From positions 62,001 to 126,000 of the forward strand of contig LNEC01000014.1 in the NCBI GenBank assembly GCA_001464035.1: a DNA stretch of 64,000 nucleotides, written 5' to 3'. Position numbers and translations under genes: made by a program. Shown piece by piece: positions 41,927 through 52,573 of the stretch. Each line of letters begins with the position of its first letter. Within the stretch, counting starts at the first letter, position 1. Below the pieces are notes generated by a model. It worked only from the letters and a program-made list of their open reading frames with translations, ran no database searches and was not told the origin of the DNA. Source of the stretch: Bradyrhizobiaceae bacterium Ga0074131 (lineage in GTDB: Bacteria > Pseudomonadota > Alphaproteobacteria > Rhizobiales > Xanthobacteraceae).

Positions 41927-44077
41927 TCAGGCCGCCCTTACCGTATCGAGGAACTTGCCGACCTCGAGCTTGAGGCGGTTGCTGTCTCCCGACAGCGACT
42001 GTGCCGCGGAGAGCACCTGCGACGAGGCCGATCCGGTCTCGCTGGCGCCGCGCTGCACGTCGGTGATATTCGAGGACACCTGCTGGGTGCCCTGCGCCGC
42101 CTGCTGCACGTTGCGGGAGATTTCCTGCGTCGCCGCGCCCTGCTCTTCCACCGCCGCGGCGATGGTCGAGGATATCTCCGACAGTTTTTCGATGGTGCCG
42201 CTGATCTCCTTGATCGCATTGACCGAGTCCTGGGTCGCGGCCTGGATGCCGCTGATCTGCTGGCTGATTTCGCCGGTCGCCTTCGCGGTCTGTTCGGCCA
42301 AAGCCTTGACCTCGGACGCGACGACGGCAAAGCCGCGCCCGGCTTCGCCGGCCCGCGCCGCCTCGATGGTGGCGTTGAGCGCCAGCAAATTGGTCTGTCC
42401 CGCGATGGTGTTGATCAATTCGACGACGTCGCCGATACGGCTTGCCGCTTTCGACAGTTCGCCGACGCGATCGTTGGTGACGCGGGCCTGGTTGACGGCA
42501 TCATTGGCCATCCGCGCCGATTCCTGCACCTGGCGGCTGATCTCGTTGACCGATGACGACAGTTCCTCGGTCGCCGATGCCACCGATTGCACGTTGGTGG
42601 AGGCTTCCTCCGACGCCGCCGCGACCATGATGGTCAATTCCTGTGAACGAACTGCGGTTGAAGTAAGCGTGCCGGCGGAGGCTTCGAGTTCAGTTGCGGC
42701 AGACGACACGGTTTCAATGATCTCGCCGACCGCGCCTTCGAAATCGTTTGCAAGCCGTTGCGTGTCGAGCTTGCGCTGAAGCACGACCCGCTTCTCGGTG
42801 TCTTTGGTCTCCTCGCGGTCGAAGCCGAGTTTGGACTGCATCGCCTGAACGTTTCGCAACGCGATTCCGATCTCGTCATCGCATTCGATGACGACGCGGC
42901 TGTTGAAAAGGCCCTGTGCGATTTTCGCCATGACGACGTTCAGGCGTTCGAGCGGTCTGCCGATCGCGCGAATAGTCAATACACCCTGCCATGCACCGGC
43001 CAGCAGTCCGAAACACAGGACCGCGAGCGCGACGCCGATGGCGATTACATATTGACGCCCGGCATGATCGAATTCCGATCTACTCAGCTTGACCTTGATC
43101 GCAACAAGCTTGGTCATCTCTTCCTTGGCGAGAGCGAAGAGCGGATTAACCTTGGCTATCAGATGGCTGGCCAATTCGTCGTATTTGCGATCGGCAAGCA
43201 GCGCCAGTCCTGGTTTCAATCCGCCCTCGACGAAGTCCTTGCGCCTTTGTGCAAAGCTCTCCGCGATCGCCTTTTCATCAGGCGAAAGACTGGTTGCCGA
43301 GAACTCTGTCCAGATCCTGGAGATGGTGGATATGTTGCCGGATATCGTACCGGCGGCATCCCCGGTCGCTTGGCCCGCGCGACCGCTGGCGGCTGCGGCG
43401 AAGAGCGCAATGGTATTGTCTTTGAGTCTGCTTTCCATTTCCGCAAGCTGAGTCAGCGGAATGGTCTGGTTTACGAACACCGATTCCATGCCCTGGTTGC
43501 TGCTGCGTACCGCAAGGATCCCGACCAGACCCACAATCACCAGGAACAGCGCCTGAATGGCGACCAGGGTGGTCAACCTGGCTTTCAACGAGTGCGTGAA
43601 GACGGCGAGGTTATCAGCGAGCGAGCGGCGGCGAATGATGCCGGCCGTGACGGTGTATTTTTGCGCCTTCTTGGCGCGTAACAGCGCATACACATGCTCG
43701 GCTTCCGCGCGCTGGTCGGCGGGCAGCTTGGAGCGGATCGACATGTAACCGGCGATCTGGCCGTTCTCCCAGAGCGGCGTCGCGCTGGCCAGCACCCAGT
43801 AGAAATCGCCATTCTTGCGGCGGTTCTTCACCGCGCCGGCCCACGGCTTGCCGGCCTTCAGCGTAACCCAGAGATCCTCGAACGCTTCCGGCGGCATATC
43901 CGGGTGGCGGATGATGTTGTGCGGCTGTCCCATCAATTCCGCGTCCGTAAAACCAGAGGCTTTCACGAACTGCTCGTTGAAATAGGTCAGCCTCCCCTTG
44001 GCGTCGGTTTTCGAAACGATCAACGTGTCCTCGTGGATCGGATACTCCACATTGGTGACAGGAAGGTTCGTGCGCAT
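41927..44077 (-). CDS. Methyl-accepting chemotaxis protein with N-terminal PAS domain
   Basis: This chemoreceptor of 716 residues has an Aer-like arrangement. Residues about 14-115 are a PAS domain ('[25 protein letters not shown]', '[16 protein letters not shown]', '[15 protein letters not shown]'), which in relatives senses redox or oxygen through a flavin. Then come a transmembrane helix ([20 protein letters not shown]), a four-helix-type periplasmic region, a second helix ([20 protein letters not shown]), a HAMP region and the signalling domain with the hairpin tip '[28 protein letters not shown]'. Its last 275 residues are almost identical to those of the next gene. It heads a unit with the small gene downstream. 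Confidence 0.95.
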   Translation of the reverse strand: MRTNLPVTNVEYPIHEDTLIVSKTDAKGRLTYFNEQFVKASGFTDAELMGQPHNIIRHPDMPPEAFEDLWVTLKAGKPWAGAVKNRRKNGDFYWVLASATPLWENGQIAGYMSIRSKLPADQRAEAEHVYALLRAKKAQKYTVTAGIIRRRSLADNLAVFTHSLKARLTTLVAIQALFLVIVGLVGILAVRSSNQGMESVFVNQTIPLTQLAEMESRLKDNTIALFAAAASGRAGQATGDAAGTISGNISTISRIWTEFSATSLSPDEKAIAESFAQRRKDFVEGGLKPGLALLADRKYDELASHLIAKVNPLFALAKEEMTKLVAIKVKLSRSEFDHAGRQYVIAIGVALAVLCFGLLAGAWQGVLTIRAIGRPLERLNVVMAKIAQGLFNSRVVIECDDEIGIALRNVQAMQSKLGFDREETKDTEKRVVLQRKLDTQRLANDFEGAVGEIIETVSSAATELEASAGTLTSTAVRSQELTIMVAAASEEASTNVQSVASATEELSSSVNEISRQVQESARMANDAVNQARVTNDRVGELSKAASRIGDVVELINTIAGQTNLLALNATIEAARAGEAGRGFAVVASEVKALAEQTAKATGEISQQISGIQAATQDSVNAIKEISGTIEKLSEISSTIAAAVEEQGAATQEISRNVQQAAQGTQQVSSNITDVQRGASETGSASSQVLSAAQSLSGDSNRLKLEVGKFLDTVRAA

Positions 44078-44176
44078 CTTGATATGTCCCGGAGTTGATG
44101 AAGCCTCAGCGGTCCCCGCTGGGTGAAGCGTTGTCGCGTTGTCGGACCCGGCCCTTCCCGGGCCGGGTCCGTATCG

Positions 44177-46234
44177 TCAGGCCGCCCTTACCGTGTTGAG
44201 GAACTTGCCGACCTCGAGCTTGAGCCGGTTGCTGTCTCCCGACAGCGACTGCGCCGCCGACAGCACCTGCGACGAGGCCGATCCGGTCTCGCTGGCGCCG
44301 CGCTGCACGTCGGTGATGTTGGAGGACACCTGCTGGGTGCCCTGCGCCGCCTGCTGCACGTTGCGGGAGATTTCCTGCGTCGCCGCGCCCTGCTCTTCCA
44401 CCGCCGCCGCGATGGTCGAGGAGATCTCGGACAGTCTTTCGATGGTGCCAGAGATTTCCTTGATGGCACTGACCGACTCCTGGGTCGCGGCCTGGATGCT
44501 GCTGATCTGCTGACCGATCTCGCCGGTCGCCTTCGCGGTCTGCTCGGCCAGCGCCTTCACTTCGGAAGCGACGACGGCAAACCCGCGGCCAGCCTCGCCG
44601 GCGCGTGCCGCCTCGATGGTGGCGTTGAGCGCCAGGAGATTAGTCTGTCCCGCGATGGTGTTGATCAGTTCGACGACGTCGCCGATGCGGGCGGCCGCTT
44701 TCGACAATTCGCCGACCCGATCGTTGGTGATGCGGGCCTGATCGACGGCCTCGTTGGCCATCCGCGAGGATTCCTGCACCTGGCGGCTGATCTCGTTGAC
44801 CGACGACGACAACTCCTCGGTGGCCGACGCCACCGACTGCACGTTGGTGGAGGCTTCCTCGGAGGCCGCCGCGACCGCGATGGTCAGTTCCTGCGCGCGT
44901 TCGGCGGTCGAGGTGAGCGTGCCGGCGGAGGCTTCCAGCTCGGTCGAGGCCGAGGACACGGTTTCGATGATCTCGCCGACCGCGCCTTCGAAATCGTCGG
45001 CAAGCTTGATCATATCCGCCTTGCGCTGCTTTGCCGCGATCTGGTCTTGCGCGATCTTGGCCTCCGCTTCGTCGCGGGCCTTCTGCTCGGCCTTGATTTT
45101 GAAGGTCTCGACCGCCTGCGCCATGTCGCCGACTTCGTCGCCACGGCCGAGACCAGGCAGCACAACCTGGAAATTACCCTCCGCGAGTTCCCGCATCCCG
45201 GCGCACAGGCCGACCACCGGTTTGGAGATCGCACGTCCGATCAGCCAGGCAAGCAACATCCCAACGATCAGGCCGCCGATGGCAACCCACATGACCAACG
45301 TGTTGGCCAAGGCAATCAGGCTGGTGACTTCCTGCTCGATCTTATGCTCATCGGCGACCAGGCTATCCTTGATCGCAGCGGCATCGGCGGCAATCGCCCG
45401 GGCCACCTTGCGCATCTCGCCATTCATGAGGCCCTCGATCTCCTTCGAGTCGTGCATGGCCTTGACGAAGGCATCATGGTATTTGTCGGCGTTGGACTTG
45501 ACGCTATCGAACTGCTTGCGTGCATCCGCATTCGTAATCGACTTGTCGAACGACGCAAGCACCAGCTTGAGATCCACGAACGCGGTTTCGGCGGCCTTGA
45601 CGAAAACCTCGTCATGGCGGGCAAGCGCCTTGTCGGCATTGAGGCGAACCTGCATCACCAGTTTGATGGCTTCGCCGGAAAGCACCAGCATATTGCTATT
45701 GCCGGCCTGGACGGCCGCGCTTTTCTGCAACTGCTCCAGTTCGATGCGCAGCTTCTGGCCCACGGGATCCAGGACATCCTTGACCAGCTTCGCTTGTTCG
45801 CGCCGCAGCGGCGTGACCTTGTCGAAATCCTTTGAATAGATATCGAACTGCTCGGAGATCGCTTTCACCTTCGCGAGACGCTCGGGATTCTTGACGGATT
45901 TAAGTATTTGATCGATTCGCTCACGCACGGTCTTGCGGGTCTTGTCGGCGGCGGCAATATTCTCCTCCATATTGTCCGAGACCTCACCGGCATAGCGCCG
46001 GAACGCCAGGAACTGGCGATCGATGTCGCTTATGAGGGTGGCATTGGTCACCTTGTGGGAATAGTCGCTGAAATCACGCTCGACCTTGCCGAACTCGACA
46101 TAGGAAATAACCGAGATCGCCATCATCAGGAGGAGCGTGCAGCCGAATCCTATTGCGATCTTGGTATTGATCCTGCGATTGGTGAAGAAAGCGAACAGGC
46201 CGGACGATGCGCCGCTCGAAGAGGTGTTGCTCAC
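44177..46234 (-). CDS. Methyl-accepting chemotaxis protein with helical periplasmic sensor
   Basis: This chemoreceptor of 685 residues starts at GTG with AAAGGAA eight to nine bases upstream. One transmembrane helix ([23 protein letters not shown]) precedes a long all-helical periplasmic sensor (about 50-305), resembling a bimodular helical (HBM) sensor. A second helix ([24 protein letters not shown]), HAMP ([22 protein letters not shown]) and a full signalling domain with '[28 protein letters not shown]' follow. The ligand is unknown; HBM sensors elsewhere bind small organic acids. The signalling half nearly duplicates that of the downstream neighbour, indicating duplication or gene conversion. 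Confidence 0.95.
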   Translation of the reverse strand: MSNTSSSGASSGLFAFFTNRRINTKIAIGFGCTLLLMMAISVISYVEFGKVERDFSDYSHKVTNATLISDIDRQFLAFRRYAGEVSDNMEENIAAADKTRKTVRERIDQILKSVKNPERLAKVKAISEQFDIYSKDFDKVTPLRREQAKLVKDVLDPVGQKLRIELEQLQKSAAVQAGNSNMLVLSGEAIKLVMQVRLNADKALARHDEVFVKAAETAFVDLKLVLASFDKSITNADARKQFDSVKSNADKYHDAFVKAMHDSKEIEGLMNGEMRKVARAIAADAAAIKDSLVADEHKIEQEVTSLIALANTLVMWVAIGGLIVGMLLAWLIGRAISKPVVGLCAGMRELAEGNFQVVLPGLGRGDEVGDMAQAVETFKIKAEQKARDEAEAKIAQDQIAAKQRKADMIKLADDFEGAVGEIIETVSSASTELEASAGTLTSTAERAQELTIAVAAASEEASTNVQSVASATEELSSSVNEISRQVQESSRMANEAVDQARITNDRVGELSKAAARIGDVVELINTIAGQTNLLALNATIEAARAGEAGRGFAVVASEVKALAEQTAKATGEIGQQISSIQAATQESVSAIKEISGTIERLSEISSTIAAAVEEQGAATQEISRNVQQAAQGTQQVSSNITDVQRGASETGSASSQVLSAAQSLSGDSNRLKLEVGKFLNTVRAA

Positions 46235-46271
46235 GGATTTATTCCTTTAACTAGAGGACGGTATGCAATGT

Positions 46272-47051
46272 TCAGGACGCGTCGATCAGGAAGCGCCGAT
46301 TGCGCTTCTGAACCGGGCGGGCGTTCTTGGAAAACAGCGCCGCGAATTTCTGGATCTGCTCGACCGATGCCTCGATCGGCTCCTTGTGGACGGTCCAGGT
46401 CAACCCTTCCGAACAAGGCGGGGTCGTCAGCGAACCCATATAACGGAAGTAGCCGCCGGTCCTCGGCAGGATGGCCGCGATGTCGATCGTGTTGCCGGTA
46501 CGCACTTCCGGACCTGCCTTGGCGGGCATCGAGTCGAAGAATGCCTTCATCGCGGCATTCGCGGCGCCCGGCCGGACGAACACACCGCTGACCGCCAGCG
46601 CGCCGGCATCCGACTTGTGGACAAAGTGGCATTCGAGATCGAAGTTCTTCCCGGCCAGCAGATGCTCGCTCGGATGATGAAGGTGAAACTGCAGCAATTC
46701 GTAGCGCGTGCCGTCGATCACGCAGGCAGAGCCCGGATCGGCATTGACCTGGATGGTATGGCCGTTGTTGACGATACGGAGCGGTAGCGGCTTGAAGGCG
46801 TAGTCGACTGAACCGACATCGCCCCTGATTCCGTCGTTGAGGTCTATCGGCGTCTGCTCCAGGCCGAGCTGGCAAACCTTGAAGTCAGCTTGCAGGTCTC
46901 CCCACTTCTCGGGGCTGCCGTTGCCTTCATAACTCCAGTGCGGCGCCGCGCCTCGATGTGCCGGAGCATCGGATGCAATCGCCGCCCCGGCCTTGACGCA
47001 ACACGCGCAGGCCAGCGCGCCACGCAACAACATTCGACGATCAATCGACAT
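46272..47051 (-). CDS. Alpha-class carbonic anhydrase, exported
   Basis: This periplasmic zinc enzyme interconverts CO2 and bicarbonate. From the ATG at 47051 (GGAG seven bases upstream) the protein has 259 residues. The N-terminus SIDRRMLLRGALACACCVKAGAAIA looks like a twin-arginine signal. Zinc ligands are His123, His125 (QFHLHHPSEH) and His142 (ECHFVHKSD). Cys60 and Cys213 (TTPPCSEGLTW) are placed to form the disulfide typical of bacterial alpha enzymes. 'LEQTPIDL' matches the family's 'xQSPINI' strand. It is downstream of the chemoreceptor on the opposite side of its promoter, transcribed in the same direction. Confidence 0.95.
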   Translation of the reverse strand: MSIDRRMLLRGALACACCVKAGAAIASDAPAHRGAAPHWSYEGNGSPEKWGDLQADFKVCQLGLEQTPIDLNDGIRGDVGSVDYAFKPLPLRIVNNGHTIQVNADPGSACVIDGTRYELLQFHLHHPSEHLLAGKNFDLECHFVHKSDAGALAVSGVFVRPGAANAAMKAFFDSMPAKAGPEVRTGNTIDIAAILPRTGGYFRYMGSLTTPPCSEGLTWTVHKEPIEASVEQIQKFAALFSKNARPVQKRNRRFLIDAS

Positions 47052-47571
47052 TGCATAACTCCGGAGTTTCGTGCTTCCCAAAGCCGGGAGAATGGCTCAC
47101 TTCAACTTCCGACCGCGGTGAGGAACTGGCGCTCAGGCATCCGGAAAACCGATTCCGGAATGTTCTTGAATCGAACCAGTAGCGATCTCTCCCTCGAAAC
47201 TAGGGTTCCAAGTTCCACGTTAGGGTTAATTCGGAACTGGTAAGAATACGGAGAAATTGACGATATTTGTCCGCGCTTTCCGCAGAAATACGGAGGAGAG
47301 TGGATTTTGCCGGCAAGCACGGATCGAGACCGGGCGCATCGACGAGCAAGAAGCGCGATGCGGGAGCCGGGCCATGATTGATGTCATGATCCCCGCCGGA
47401 TTCAAACGTCATTTCCCGACCCCGCGAAGCTCCAGCGAGTCGTGCGACATCCGCGCGCAATGACGCGCTTGCGCAGCCCGCTGAAATTTACGGCATGGCG
47501 ACGCAGATCCCGCCGCCGTCAGCTTTCAGGATGGAGTCTGTTTGAGGGCGCGGCGGTCCATCCGCGCGCTA
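47052..47571. other. 520-base intergenic stretch
   Basis: This stretch separates the carbonic anhydrase start from the end of the next minus-strand gene. It is AT-richer than its surroundings around 47100-47300. Short frames on both strands have unconvincing composition and no ribosome sites. I see no RNA gene. It should contain the promoter of the carbonic anhydrase. Confidence 0.4.
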
Positions 47572-48171
47572 TCAGTCGGTCGAGCGGCGCAATTCGGCTG
47601 CGCCTTCCGATCTCGCCGCTTCGGAAGCGGCTTCGGATTTGACGGACTCGAGTCTGGCGCGCTCGACCTTCGGCGTTTCGACGTTCGCCGCGATGTCGCT
47701 CCGCGATGCGTCTGCCGAACGCGCGTGTGCCGGTGGATGCAGCGAACGCGGCCGCGACACCGCGCGGGCCATCAGCATCTGGGCCGCGCCCTGATGGCGG
47801 AAATCGCAATAGGCGAAACCCATGCCCGACACCGAGCCGCGGAAGCTGCGCTCGTCCTTCTTCTCCAGATTGAAGCAGGGCTCGAACGGAATGCCCTTGA
47901 TCGACGCGCAGACGGCCTGGCCGCGAACCTGCAGCGTATTGCCGGGAAGCCGCATGTGGCGCACCCGGGCGGCGCCGGAAAACTGCACGGCGCCCGCCGC
48001 CCCCATGTCGTCAAGGATACGGCCGGAGCCGCGCGTGCCGTCGAAGCAGGTAAAGGCGAAAACCTTGCCGGCGACGAATCGGCGCGCCTCATCAGCGCTC
48101 ATCTGTCCGGCGAAAGCGGGCGCGACCAGCGCACCGGCCATGACAACCCCCAACACGAAACGCGCAACCAT
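47572..48171 (-). CDS. Exported hypothetical protein with Cys-containing domain and Ala-rich tail
   Basis: This protein has 199 residues. A clear signal peptide (MVARFVLGVVMAGALVAPAFAGQ) is followed by a domain of about 110 residues with cysteines in AFTCFDGTRGSGRI, GQAVCASIKG, PFEPCFNLEKK and FAYCDFR, so two disulfides are likely. The tail after about 135 is low-complexity (Arg/Ala/Ser/Glu). Similar proteins are common in Bradyrhizobium and are unannotated. Function unknown; envelope location is inferred from the signal peptide. Confidence 0.8.
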   Translation of the reverse strand: MVARFVLGVVMAGALVAPAFAGQMSADEARRFVAGKVFAFTCFDGTRGSGRILDDMGAAGAVQFSGAARVRHMRLPGNTLQVRGQAVCASIKGIPFEPCFNLEKKDERSFRGSVSGMGFAYCDFRHQGAAQMLMARAVSRPRSLHPPAHARSADASRSDIAANVETPKVERARLESVKSEAASEAARSEGAAELRRSTD

Positions 48172-48288
48172 GCTGCAACTCCGAACTCGACCTTAGCGCG
48201 GGTAACCGCCTGATGTCCCTTTACCCGCTGCTTACCATACCAACCGTGGCAACATTGGAGCAGCTTCGTTGGCAAAGTCTGAACGCCG

Positions 48289-49275
48289 TCAGAGAATTTT
48301 TACCACGATTCGACCGCGGACCCGGCCGGCGAGGATGTCGGCACCGGCGGCGATGACCTGGTCCAAACCGATTTCATGAGTGATTTCAGCAAGTTTTCCG
48401 CGATCGAGATCGCTCGCCAGCCGCCGCCAGGCGGCCTTGCGCGGCTCGATCGGGCACATCACGGAATCGATGCCGAGAAGGCACACTCCGCGCAAAATAA
48501 ACGGCGCCACCGAGGACGGCAGGTCCATGCCGGCGGCCAGCCCGCAGGCCGCGATGGCGCCGCGGTATTTCGTCATCGAGAGCAAATTGGCCAGCGTGGT
48601 CGAACCGACGCTGTCGATTCCGCCTGCCCAGCGCTCCTTCGCCAGCGGCTTGGCCGGTCCCGACAGCTCGGCCCGATCGATCACCTCGGCGGCGCCGAGG
48701 CCTTTCAGATAATCGGCCTCCGACATCCGGCCGGTCGAGGCGATGACGTGATGGCCGAGTTTCGATAGCACGGCTGTCGCGACCGAGCCGACGCCGCCGG
48801 CGGCGCCGGTGACGACGATCGGGCCGTCCTTCGGGGTCAGGCCATGCTGTTCCAGCGCGAGCACGGCCAGCATCGCGGTGAAGCCGGCGGTGCCGATCGC
48901 CATGGCATCACGCACCGACATGCCCTCGGGCAGGCGCACCAGCCAGTCGCCCTTGACCCGCGCCTTTTCGGCGTAGCTGCCCAGATGGGTCTCGCCCATG
49001 CCCCAGCCGGTGCAGATCACCTTGTCGCCCGCCTTCCACGCCGGATGCGAGGACTGCTCGACGGTGCCGGCGAAGTCGATGCCCGCGATCATCGGGAAGC
49101 GCCGCACCACCGGCGCCTTGCCGGTGACGGCCAGGCCGTCCTTGTAGTTCAGATCAGAATATTCGACGGCGACGGTGACGTCGCCTTCCATCAATTCGGC
49201 TTCGTCGAATTGCATGAGCGCGGCCGTGGTGCCCTTCTCCGCCTTGTCGATCCTGATCGCCCTGAACGTTGCCAA
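48289..49275 (-). CDS. Acryloyl-CoA reductase / YhdH-type quinone oxidoreductase (MDR family)
   Basis: This NADPH-dependent medium-chain reductase of 328 residues has the YhdH/AcuI pattern. It shows '[32 protein letters not shown]', '[22 protein letters not shown]', the dinucleotide-binding '[30 protein letters not shown]', and '[34 protein letters not shown]'. AcuI reduces acryloyl-CoA to propionyl-CoA in dimethylsulfoniopropionate or 3-hydroxypropionate metabolism; YhdH homologues act similarly. There are no zinc ligands, as expected. The substrate is not fixed by sequence alone. Confidence 0.92.
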   Translation of the reverse strand: MATFRAIRIDKAEKGTTAALMQFDEAELMEGDVTVAVEYSDLNYKDGLAVTGKAPVVRRFPMIAGIDFAGTVEQSSHPAWKAGDKVICTGWGMGETHLGSYAEKARVKGDWLVRLPEGMSVRDAMAIGTAGFTAMLAVLALEQHGLTPKDGPIVVTGAAGGVGSVATAVLSKLGHHVIASTGRMSEADYLKGLGAAEVIDRAELSGPAKPLAKERWAGGIDSVGSTTLANLLSMTKYRGAIAACGLAAGMDLPSSVAPFILRGVCLLGIDSVMCPIEPRKAAWRRLASDLDRGKLAEITHEIGLDQVIAAGADILAGRVRGRIVVKIL

Positions 49276-49315
49276 CGTGAACTCTCCCTAGCTTGCGATC
49301 GGGATGTTTACCGCA

Positions 49316-50563
49316 TCAGGCCGGTTGTGCAACCGGGCGCGCCACCGGCGCCTCGACGATCGGCAGGTTGATCAGCGCCGACAGCAGGCCGAACAGCACC
49401 GCCAACCACCAGATCGGCGTGTAGGACCCAAACTGCTCGAATACGATGCCGCCGAGCCATACGCCGAGGAAGCCGCCAACCTGATGGCTGACGAAGGCAA
49501 ATCCGTACAGGGTCGCAAACCAGCGGGTGCCGAACATCAGGGCGACCAGCGCCGAGGTGGGCGGCACCGTCGACAGCCAGGTCAGGCCGGTGACGGCGCC
49601 GAACACGATCGCCGAGAAAGTGGTGATCGGGAACGAGATGAAGACGAGGATCGACAGCGCGCGCGTGAAATAGATCACCGAAAGGATGTAGCGCTTGGGA
49701 AATATGTTCTGCAGCCAGCCGACACCCAGCGAACCGATGATGTTGAACAGGCCGATGGCGGCGATCACCCAGCCGCCGGTTTGCGCCGATACGCCGCGAT
49801 CGGACAAATAGGCCGGCAGATGCACGGTGATGAAGGCGAGCTGAAAGCCGCAGGTAAAGAAGCCGAGCACCAGCAGCACGTAGGAGCGATGGCCGAACGC
49901 TTCGGCCAGCGCCGTCCTGAACGACTGCTGTTCCACCACAGGCACATTGGCCGCGGTCGCGGGCGGCGTCGCCAGCGCCAGCGACAGCGGGATGATCAAC
50001 AGCATCAGGCCCGCGAACACCATCAGCGCCGACTGCCAGCCGAAATTGTCGATCAGCGCCACGCCGAACGGCGCGAACAGGAATTGCCCGAACGAGCCGG
50101 CGGCGGTACCGGCGCCGAGCGCGATGCCGCGCCTCTCGGGCGGCAGCAGCTTGCTGAACGCCGAGAGCACGAGATTGAACGAACAACCGGAAAGCCCGAA
50201 CCCGATCAGAACCCCGGCACTGATATCAAGCGACAGCGGGGTGGTGGCATAGCGCATCATCAACAGGCCGCCTGCGTAGAGCAGTGCGCCGACACACATC
50301 ACGCGTAGCACGCCGAAGCGGTCGGCGATCGCGCCGGCAACCGGCTGACCCAGCCCCCACAACAGGTTCTGCAGCGCCAGCGCGAGCCCGAAGACGTCGC
50401 GGCCCAATGAGAGATCCCGGCCCATCGGCTGAATGAAGAAGCCGACGCTGGATCGGGGACCAAAACTCAACAGTGCAATCGCGCAACCGCAGATGATGAT
50501 CACCAGCGGCGTCCGCCAGCCGATGCCATGAGACGGGCGGAGTTCGCCTGCAGCAGTCGTCAT
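49316..50563 (-). CDS. MFS transporter
   Basis: This 12-helix major facilitator of 415 residues starts at the ATG at 50563 with GGGGAA six bases upstream; the frame runs on to 50677 without good signals. The loop 2-3 motif is 'GAIADRFGVLRVM'. 'GRDLSLGRDVFGLALALQNLLWGLGQPVAG' and 'GFGLSGCSFNLVLSAFSKLLPPERRGIALG' place it with oxalate/formate- or monocarboxylate-type transporters. It lies 40 bases upstream of the reductase gene on the same strand and probably shares its transcript, so an organic-acid substrate is plausible but not proven. Confidence 0.92.
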   Translation of the reverse strand: MTTAAGELRPSHGIGWRTPLVIIICGCAIALLSFGPRSSVGFFIQPMGRDLSLGRDVFGLALALQNLLWGLGQPVAGAIADRFGVLRVMCVGALLYAGGLLMMRYATTPLSLDISAGVLIGFGLSGCSFNLVLSAFSKLLPPERRGIALGAGTAAGSFGQFLFAPFGVALIDNFGWQSALMVFAGLMLLIIPLSLALATPPATAANVPVVEQQSFRTALAEAFGHRSYVLLVLGFFTCGFQLAFITVHLPAYLSDRGVSAQTGGWVIAAIGLFNIIGSLGVGWLQNIFPKRYILSVIYFTRALSILVFISFPITTFSAIVFGAVTGLTWLSTVPPTSALVALMFGTRWFATLYGFAFVSHQVGGFLGVWLGGIVFEQFGSYTPIWWLAVLFGLLSALINLPIVEAPVARPVAQPA

Positions 50564-50819
50564 GCAAATTCCCCGATGGTTGGCGTCAATGCGGGCAGTC
50601 CGGCGAACACATTGCAGGGAGTTAATGCATTCGCATGAAAATCCCAATCGTCCGTTTCGAAATTGCATGCTCTGCATTGCAGCATTGCAATTCGTGGCGG
50701 GCTGCGGAGGCCAATGGGCCGTGCGCGTGGCGGAGGCTCGGGTGGCATGCCATCCCGCTTGTGCCGGTAATAAGCATGAATCATAAGGGCTTACGAAGGA
50801 GATTTGAGACGGAGCTTGC

Positions 50820-52265
50820 TCAGCGCCTCGTGGCTACCTGCTCGGCCGAACTCTTCGCGGCTTCGGCGAGCTTTGCCGAGATTTCCGCGGTCTGTGCCGT
50901 GGTGCCCCAGCTCGGCGCCTCGCTGCCGTCGCCCCACCGCCGCGGCCGGTAGAAGGTATGCACGCCGAATTTGTACATCTTCTTCATCTCGGCCACCCAG
51001 GACGGGCGCACCCAATAGGCGTGGTAGTGCGTCGACTTTGCCACTTCCGGCAGCCAGATCTGGCCGTCGAGCATCGCTTTCGCGATCTTCCTGGCGCGGT
51101 CCCACATCTCGGGCTCTTTCACCACGTCGGCATTGTTGTCGCAGGCGAAGGTGAACTGGCAGGCGAGATGACGGTGCTTGTTCTGATAGACTACGCCGCA
51201 CACCGTGTTCGGATAGAAGCCGGAGAAGGCGCGATTCAAGACCACCTGCGCCACCGCGATCTGGCCGCGCACGGCCTCGCCGCGCGCCTCGAAATAGATG
51301 ACTTCGGTGAGACATTTTTCCGATTTGGCGCGCGACGTCGCGTCCACGAGACCGAGGCGCTCGGCCGGCGTCCTGGCGCGCTGGTTGTCGGCATTGACTT
51401 CGCCCTTGGCGGCGATGCTCTGGCCGCTCTCGACGACGCTGGACGGCTCATCCGCCGGCGTCGGCAGCGACGCCATCACCTTCAGGTCCGGATCGGGCGC
51501 GCCCGGCAGCACGATCATCGGTTCTTCGCCGGGCTGCCAGCGCTCCATGCTCTCGGCCGAGCCGAGCGATGAGCCGAAAAACAGACTGGAGGTCTTGAAC
51601 GAGAAGCCGTCGCGCATCGGCGCCGGGTCGATCGCGGCGACGGCGGCGGGCGGGCCTTTCAGCTCGTCGAGCGGCCGAGACTCGAGCGACAGCGCAACAT
51701 CATATTGCGGCAGTGGCGGAGCGCTCAGGGCTTCCGCCAGTTCCGGATCGAGTTTGGCAGGTCCGCCAGCCGGCACCGCGTCGGCGGTCTTGGCGCCCAT
51801 CACCGACGCGTTGGACGTCGACGGATCTTCGTTGGCGGGAGCGGCTTCATTGGGCGCAGGTGCGGCGGTCTCGGGCGTCACCGTGACAAGGCGGTCGCCC
51901 TTCAGGGTGCGGTCGACCCTGGGGAAATCGGAGGCGTGATAGCGCAGCGGCGCCTGCACGATCGGATTGCGCGTCACCGAGCCCGTGATGTCGATGCCAT
52001 GGTTGTCGAGCCGGGCCAGCCGATAGCTCGCGGCCTGCGGCGAAGCCGTTCCGATCGGACGGCCGAAACTGTAGGTGGCGAGCTGGATGTTGCTGGCGGC
52101 GGAGGAGACGCGCTTCTGCCACCGTTCGGCGACACCGGGCTGCCGGGCCAGCAGCGATGCGATATCCTGGTATCCAAGCTCTGTCGGGATCAGTGCGAAG
52201 ACGCACAGACCCAGGCCGAAGGGCGCGAAACGCGCGCCCTTCGGCCGGTTACGCATTACTGACAT
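50820..52265 (-). CDS. SleB-type cell wall hydrolase
   Basis: This is a predicted peptidoglycan hydrolase. An N-terminal hydrophobic segment (FGLGLCVFALIPTELG) acts as signal or anchor. A long low-complexity Pro/Ala-rich region follows. The C-terminal 150 residues hold the Hydrolase_2/SleB domain: 'CLTEVIYFEARGEAVRGQIAVAQVVLNRAFSGFYPNTVCGVVYQNK', with the catalytic Glu in YFEARGE, and 'CQFTFACDN', 'ATHYHAYWV'-like 'STHYHAYWVRPSW'. Start is uncertain: GTG 52277, ATG 52265 or ATG 52256. In non-sporulating alphaproteobacteria these enzymes act in cell growth or division. Confidence 0.92.
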   Translation of the reverse strand: MSVMRNRPKGARFAPFGLGLCVFALIPTELGYQDIASLLARQPGVAERWQKRVSSAASNIQLATYSFGRPIGTASPQAASYRLARLDNHGIDITGSVTRNPIVQAPLRYHASDFPRVDRTLKGDRLVTVTPETAAPAPNEAAPANEDPSTSNASVMGAKTADAVPAGGPAKLDPELAEALSAPPLPQYDVALSLESRPLDELKGPPAAVAAIDPAPMRDGFSFKTSSLFFGSSLGSAESMERWQPGEEPMIVLPGAPDPDLKVMASLPTPADEPSSVVESGQSIAAKGEVNADNQRARTPAERLGLVDATSRAKSEKCLTEVIYFEARGEAVRGQIAVAQVVLNRAFSGFYPNTVCGVVYQNKHRHLACQFTFACDNNADVVKEPEMWDRARKIAKAMLDGQIWLPEVAKSTHYHAYWVRPSWVAEMKKMYKFGVHTFYRPRRWGDGSEAPSWGTTAQTAEISAKLAEAAKSSAEQVATRR

Positions 52266-52509
52266 CGATACGCTCACGCAACGCTTACACTGACCGAACT
52301 TCAGTACATCCGTAAAATTCGATCCTTCTTGTTGGTATCCAATTTAGGTTGCGAGGGGGTTAATCGGGGTTGCACAGGCGATACACGCAAGGAAACGTTG
52401 CGGTTCGCGGAAAGCTTCGAATGCCTTGGTAAACCGGCGCTCGACTAAAATGGTAAACGTCGCGTCAACGAAGCTGATGAAATCCGCCGCGGCGTTTCTT
52501 CGCCATATC

Positions 52510-52525
52510 CCCGCCTAGCGGCGGG
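52510..52525. terminator. Hairpin downstream of pyruvate phosphate dikinase gene
   Basis: CCCGCC (52510-52515) and GGCGGG (52520-52525) form a perfect 6-base stem around TAGC, about 50 bases past the ppdK stop. No T tract follows in either direction, so termination activity is uncertain. Confidence 0.35.
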
Positions 52526-52573
52526 CGCCGCGGTTCATCGCCATGCCGGTGGATCGTCCGTGCCGAAAACCGA

